A DNA stretch of 6,204 nucleotides. Origin: Candidatus Proendomicrobium guianensium (lineage in GTDB: Bacteria; Elusimicrobiota; Endomicrobiia; Endomicrobiales; Endomicrobiaceae). The translations under genes and the position numbers were made by a program. The notes beneath the pieces were generated by a model, which worked only from the letters and a program-made list of their open reading frames with translations, was not told the origin of the DNA and did no database searches. Position 1 is the first letter of the stretch, and every line of letters starts with the position of its first letter. The stretch is from NCBI GenBank assembly GCA_009785775.1, contig WQVR01000056.1, forward strand, positions 1 through 6,204, in the 5' to 3' direction. Shown here in pieces: positions 4,614-6,204 of the stretch.

Positions 4614-5525
4614 CTAGGCTTTTGAACGTTTATATCTTTCCAACTTACGAGCTTCCCACTCGTACACAAACGGTGCGCACAAAAATATAGACGAATACAC
4701 GCAGACAACCAAGCCTATTACCAAAATAAAGGCAAATCCGTGCAACACTTCGCCGCCCAAGAAAAACAGCGAGCATGCCACTAAGAACGTGGTAAACGTG
4801 GTTACAAGCGCTCTCATCATAATGCCGTTGATACTTTTGTTTATAATGTTAAGGAAGCTATCTTTGGCGCTAAGGCGCATATTTTCGCGGATTCTGTCGA
4901 ACAAAACTATTTTGTCGTTAATAGAATAGCCCGCAACTGTCAGAAGCGCGGCAACGGTTGTAATGCTTATTTCTTTTCCCGTGAGCATAAAAAATCCAAG
5001 GCACACTATAACGTCGTGCACAATGCCCATTACGCCCGCTATACCCCACAAGGGCGATCTAAACCTGAACGCTATGTAAATTATCATGCCCGCAAACGCA
5101 AAAATAAAAGCGTATACAGCCTGCCTTGCCAAATGCCTTCCCACTGCAGGCCCTACAAACTCAAACCTTTCTATGGTTAGTTCATTTCCAGGAAACTCGC
5201 CTGTCAGGAATTGTTTTACATAGGCTTGAAACTCTTCTTTATTCATGTCGGTTTCTTGAAGCCTCATAATAATGCCGTTGCCCTCGGTGCTTTGCAATTC
5301 AACATTACCAAGCCCTTCGCGCGCAAAAACTTCCCTTACATTGTTAAAGTCGGCGGGGCGTTCAAAAGAAACCTGCATTAAAATACCGCCGGTAAAATCT
5401 ATACCAAAGTTAGGCCTTACAACGGTTGCCGCAAAAACGGCCATTAACATAAGCACGGCAGATATCGCAAACGCCGCGTATCTTTTACTTATAAAATCTA
5501 TATTGGTTCCTTTAAAAAACTTCAC
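4614..5525 (-). CDS. secF: Protein translocase subunit SecF
   Basis: SecF forms the SecDF complex that uses the proton motive force to help release exported proteins from the SecYEG channel. The 303-residue length and layout are standard. TM1 is at 17-36, then GIDFTGG (41-47), a periplasmic domain (~50-125), and a membrane domain of five helices (~134-290). The latter includes RFRSPLWGIAGVMGIVHDVI (154-173) and GYSINDKIVLFDRIREN (199-215), whose SIND/DRIREN pattern is the SecF hallmark. A basic tail (EARKLERYKRSKA) follows. The GTG start at 5525 has GGAGG 6 nt upstream. It lies 35 nt after secD in the same orientation, the usual secD-secF operon order with unfused genes. The next gene downstream is separated by copy 2 of the structured element, leaving open whether transcription continues. 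Confidence 0.97.
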   Translation of the reverse strand: MKFFKGTNIDFISKRYAAFAISAVLMLMAVFAATVVRPNFGIDFTGGILMQVSFERPADFNNVREVFAREGLGNVELQSTEGNGIIMRLQETDMNKEEFQAYVKQFLTGEFPGNELTIERFEFVGPAVGRHLARQAVYAFIFAFAGMIIYIAFRFRSPLWGIAGVMGIVHDVIVCLGFFMLTGKEISITTVAALLTVAGYSINDKIVLFDRIRENMRLSAKDSFLNIINKSINGIMMRALVTTFTTFLVACSLFFLGGEVLHGFAFILVIGLVVCVYSSIFLCAPFVYEWEARKLERYKRSKA

Positions 5526-5531
5526 TAGAGG

Positions 5532-5536
5532 CCTCC
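5532..5536 (-). promoter_or_regulatory. Ribosome binding site fixing the GTG start of secF
   Basis: GGAGG on the minus strand sits 6 nt before the GTG at 5525, inside the 35-nt secD-secF spacer. It is the best Shine-Dalgarno in the secretion cluster here and decides for GTG. The next in-frame ATG (residue 26) would remove most of TM1. Confidence 0.7.
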
Positions 5537-5560
5537 GTATACGTATATATTTATATTAAA

Positions 5561-6204
5561 TTAAATTTTTAGTTTGTGCAAAAAGTTTTGGCTAAATAAA
5601 AAGTCGTAAATAAGTTTTGTTACCACAAGCGCGGTAAACATACTTATTACAAGGCCTATAGTAAGGGTTATAGCAAAACCTTGTATGGGCCCCGTGCCGA
5701 ACTGAAACAAAAACACAGCCGCTATAAGCGTGGTAAGGTTTGTGTCTACAATTGTTGAAAACACTTTGCTGTAACCCGCGTCTACAGCTACCCGGGCAGA
5801 CTTGCCCGCGGCAAGTTCCTCCCTTATACGCTCAAGTATAAGCACATTGGCGTCTACCGCCATAGTAAGCGTAAGCGCGATACCTGCAATACCTGGAAGC
5901 GTTAAGGTAAACTGAAAGTACGCCATTACCGCCATTAAAGCTATAAGGTTTAACACAAGCGCGAAATCCGCAATAAATCCTGAAAACCCGTAATAAATAA
6001 GCATAAACAAAAGCACAAGCGCAACGCCCACAGCCGCTGCAGTAAAGCCGCGTCTTATGGAATCTTCCCCAAGGGTGGGGCCTACGGTTTTTTCTTCAAT
6101 TATGCGCACGGGCGCGGGCAAAGCACCGGCACGCAACACCGTAGCAAGAAGCCTTGCGTCTTCATGGCTGAATTGCCCTTCTATTATAGCGTTGCCGTCT
6201 GGTA
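5561..6204 (-). CDS. secD: Protein translocase subunit SecD, C-terminal part (5' end beyond window)
   Basis: The reading frame is open to the window edge. The visible 213 residues start PDGNAIIEGQFSHEDARLLA and continue TVLRAGALPAPVRIIEEKTV and GPTLGEDSIRRG. This is the end of the periplasmic region and the invariant 'LRAGALPAP...GP.LG.DSI' stretch of SecD. The membrane domain follows, with the D5-type motif LPGIAGIALTLTMAVDANVL followed by ILERIREE (typical sequence has GMAVDAN; here a Thr replaces the Gly). The last helices read TTLIAAVFLFQFGTGPIQGF and on to the C-terminus FLHKLKI. In family terms roughly half of the protein is missing upstream. SecD partners SecF in proton-driven protein export. 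A GTG at 6139 in this frame is an internal valine, not the start, because conserved SecD sequence continues upstream of it. Confidence 0.97.
   Translation of the reverse strand, partial: PDGNAIIEGQFSHEDARLLATVLRAGALPAPVRIIEEKTVGPTLGEDSIRRGFTAAAVGVALVLLFMLIYYGFSGFIADFALVLNLIALMAVMAYFQFTLTLPGIAGIALTLTMAVDANVLILERIREELAAGKSARVAVDAGYSKVFSTIVDTNLTTLIAAVFLFQFGTGPIQGFAITLTIGLVISMFTALVVTKLIYDFLFSQNFLHKLKI

Noticed and set aside
6137..6139. GTG as the start of secD
   Set aside because: The frame continues upstream to the window edge with conserved SecD sequence, so this codon is an internal valine.
1..6204. CRISPR array, tRNA/rRNA gene, transposase or phage gene
   Set aside because: No regularly spaced direct repeats, no tRNA cloverleaf or rRNA motif, and no mobile-element protein were seen on either strand.

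Overview
The window reads as chromosomal housekeeping DNA from a diderm (Gram-negative-type) bacterium. It carries genes for Kdo/heptose lipopolysaccharide core synthesis, separate secD and secF genes, and rpsF. Base composition is moderately AT-rich, and TTG and GTG starts are common (three of the four complete genes). I cannot name the organism. The combination would suit an Elusimicrobiota-like lineage, but that is only a guess. Every gene I accept lies on the minus strand, so transcription runs from high to low coordinates.

Layout in transcription order: the 3' part of secD (5561-6204, open at the window edge), then secF (4614-5525). A 167-nt gap follows, holding a structured palindromic element (4491-4603). 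Next is a small protein resembling the reactivation domain of B12-dependent methionine synthase (3877-4446). A 168-nt gap follows with a second copy of the element (3760-3873). Next come waaA/kdtA (2455-3708) and, overlapping it by 3 nt, a fusion of a DUF374 acyltransferase with a GT9 heptosyltransferase (785-2458). A 504-nt non-coding region (281-784) holds a large 184-nt imperfect palindrome (591-774), a GC-rich two-hairpin repeat (409-497) and a good promoter with a two-hairpin leader for rpsF. The 5' part of rpsF (1-280) ends the window.

Functionally, SecD and SecF are the proton-motive-force-driven accessory subunits of the Sec translocon. WaaA attaches Kdo to the lipid A precursor. The fusion protein could then acylate that product (N-terminal half) and extend Kdo with heptose (C-terminal half), so two overlapping genes would encode consecutive lipid A/inner-core steps. 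The small cobalamin-related protein has no obvious link to its neighbours.

The most interesting signal is not a gene. The gaps at 3709-3876 and 4447-4613 each contain a hairpin element whose cores align without gaps over 58 nt (41 identical). Of the 17 differences, ten form five fully compensatory base-pair exchanges, one converts a G-T wobble into an A-T pair, and six fall in unpaired positions. The outer arms have almost unrelated sequences in the two copies, yet each is self-complementary. The palindrome at 591-774 shows the same outer design and may be a diverged third member. This looks like a structure-conserved intergenic repeat family, acting as RNA or as folded DNA, that I do not recognise.
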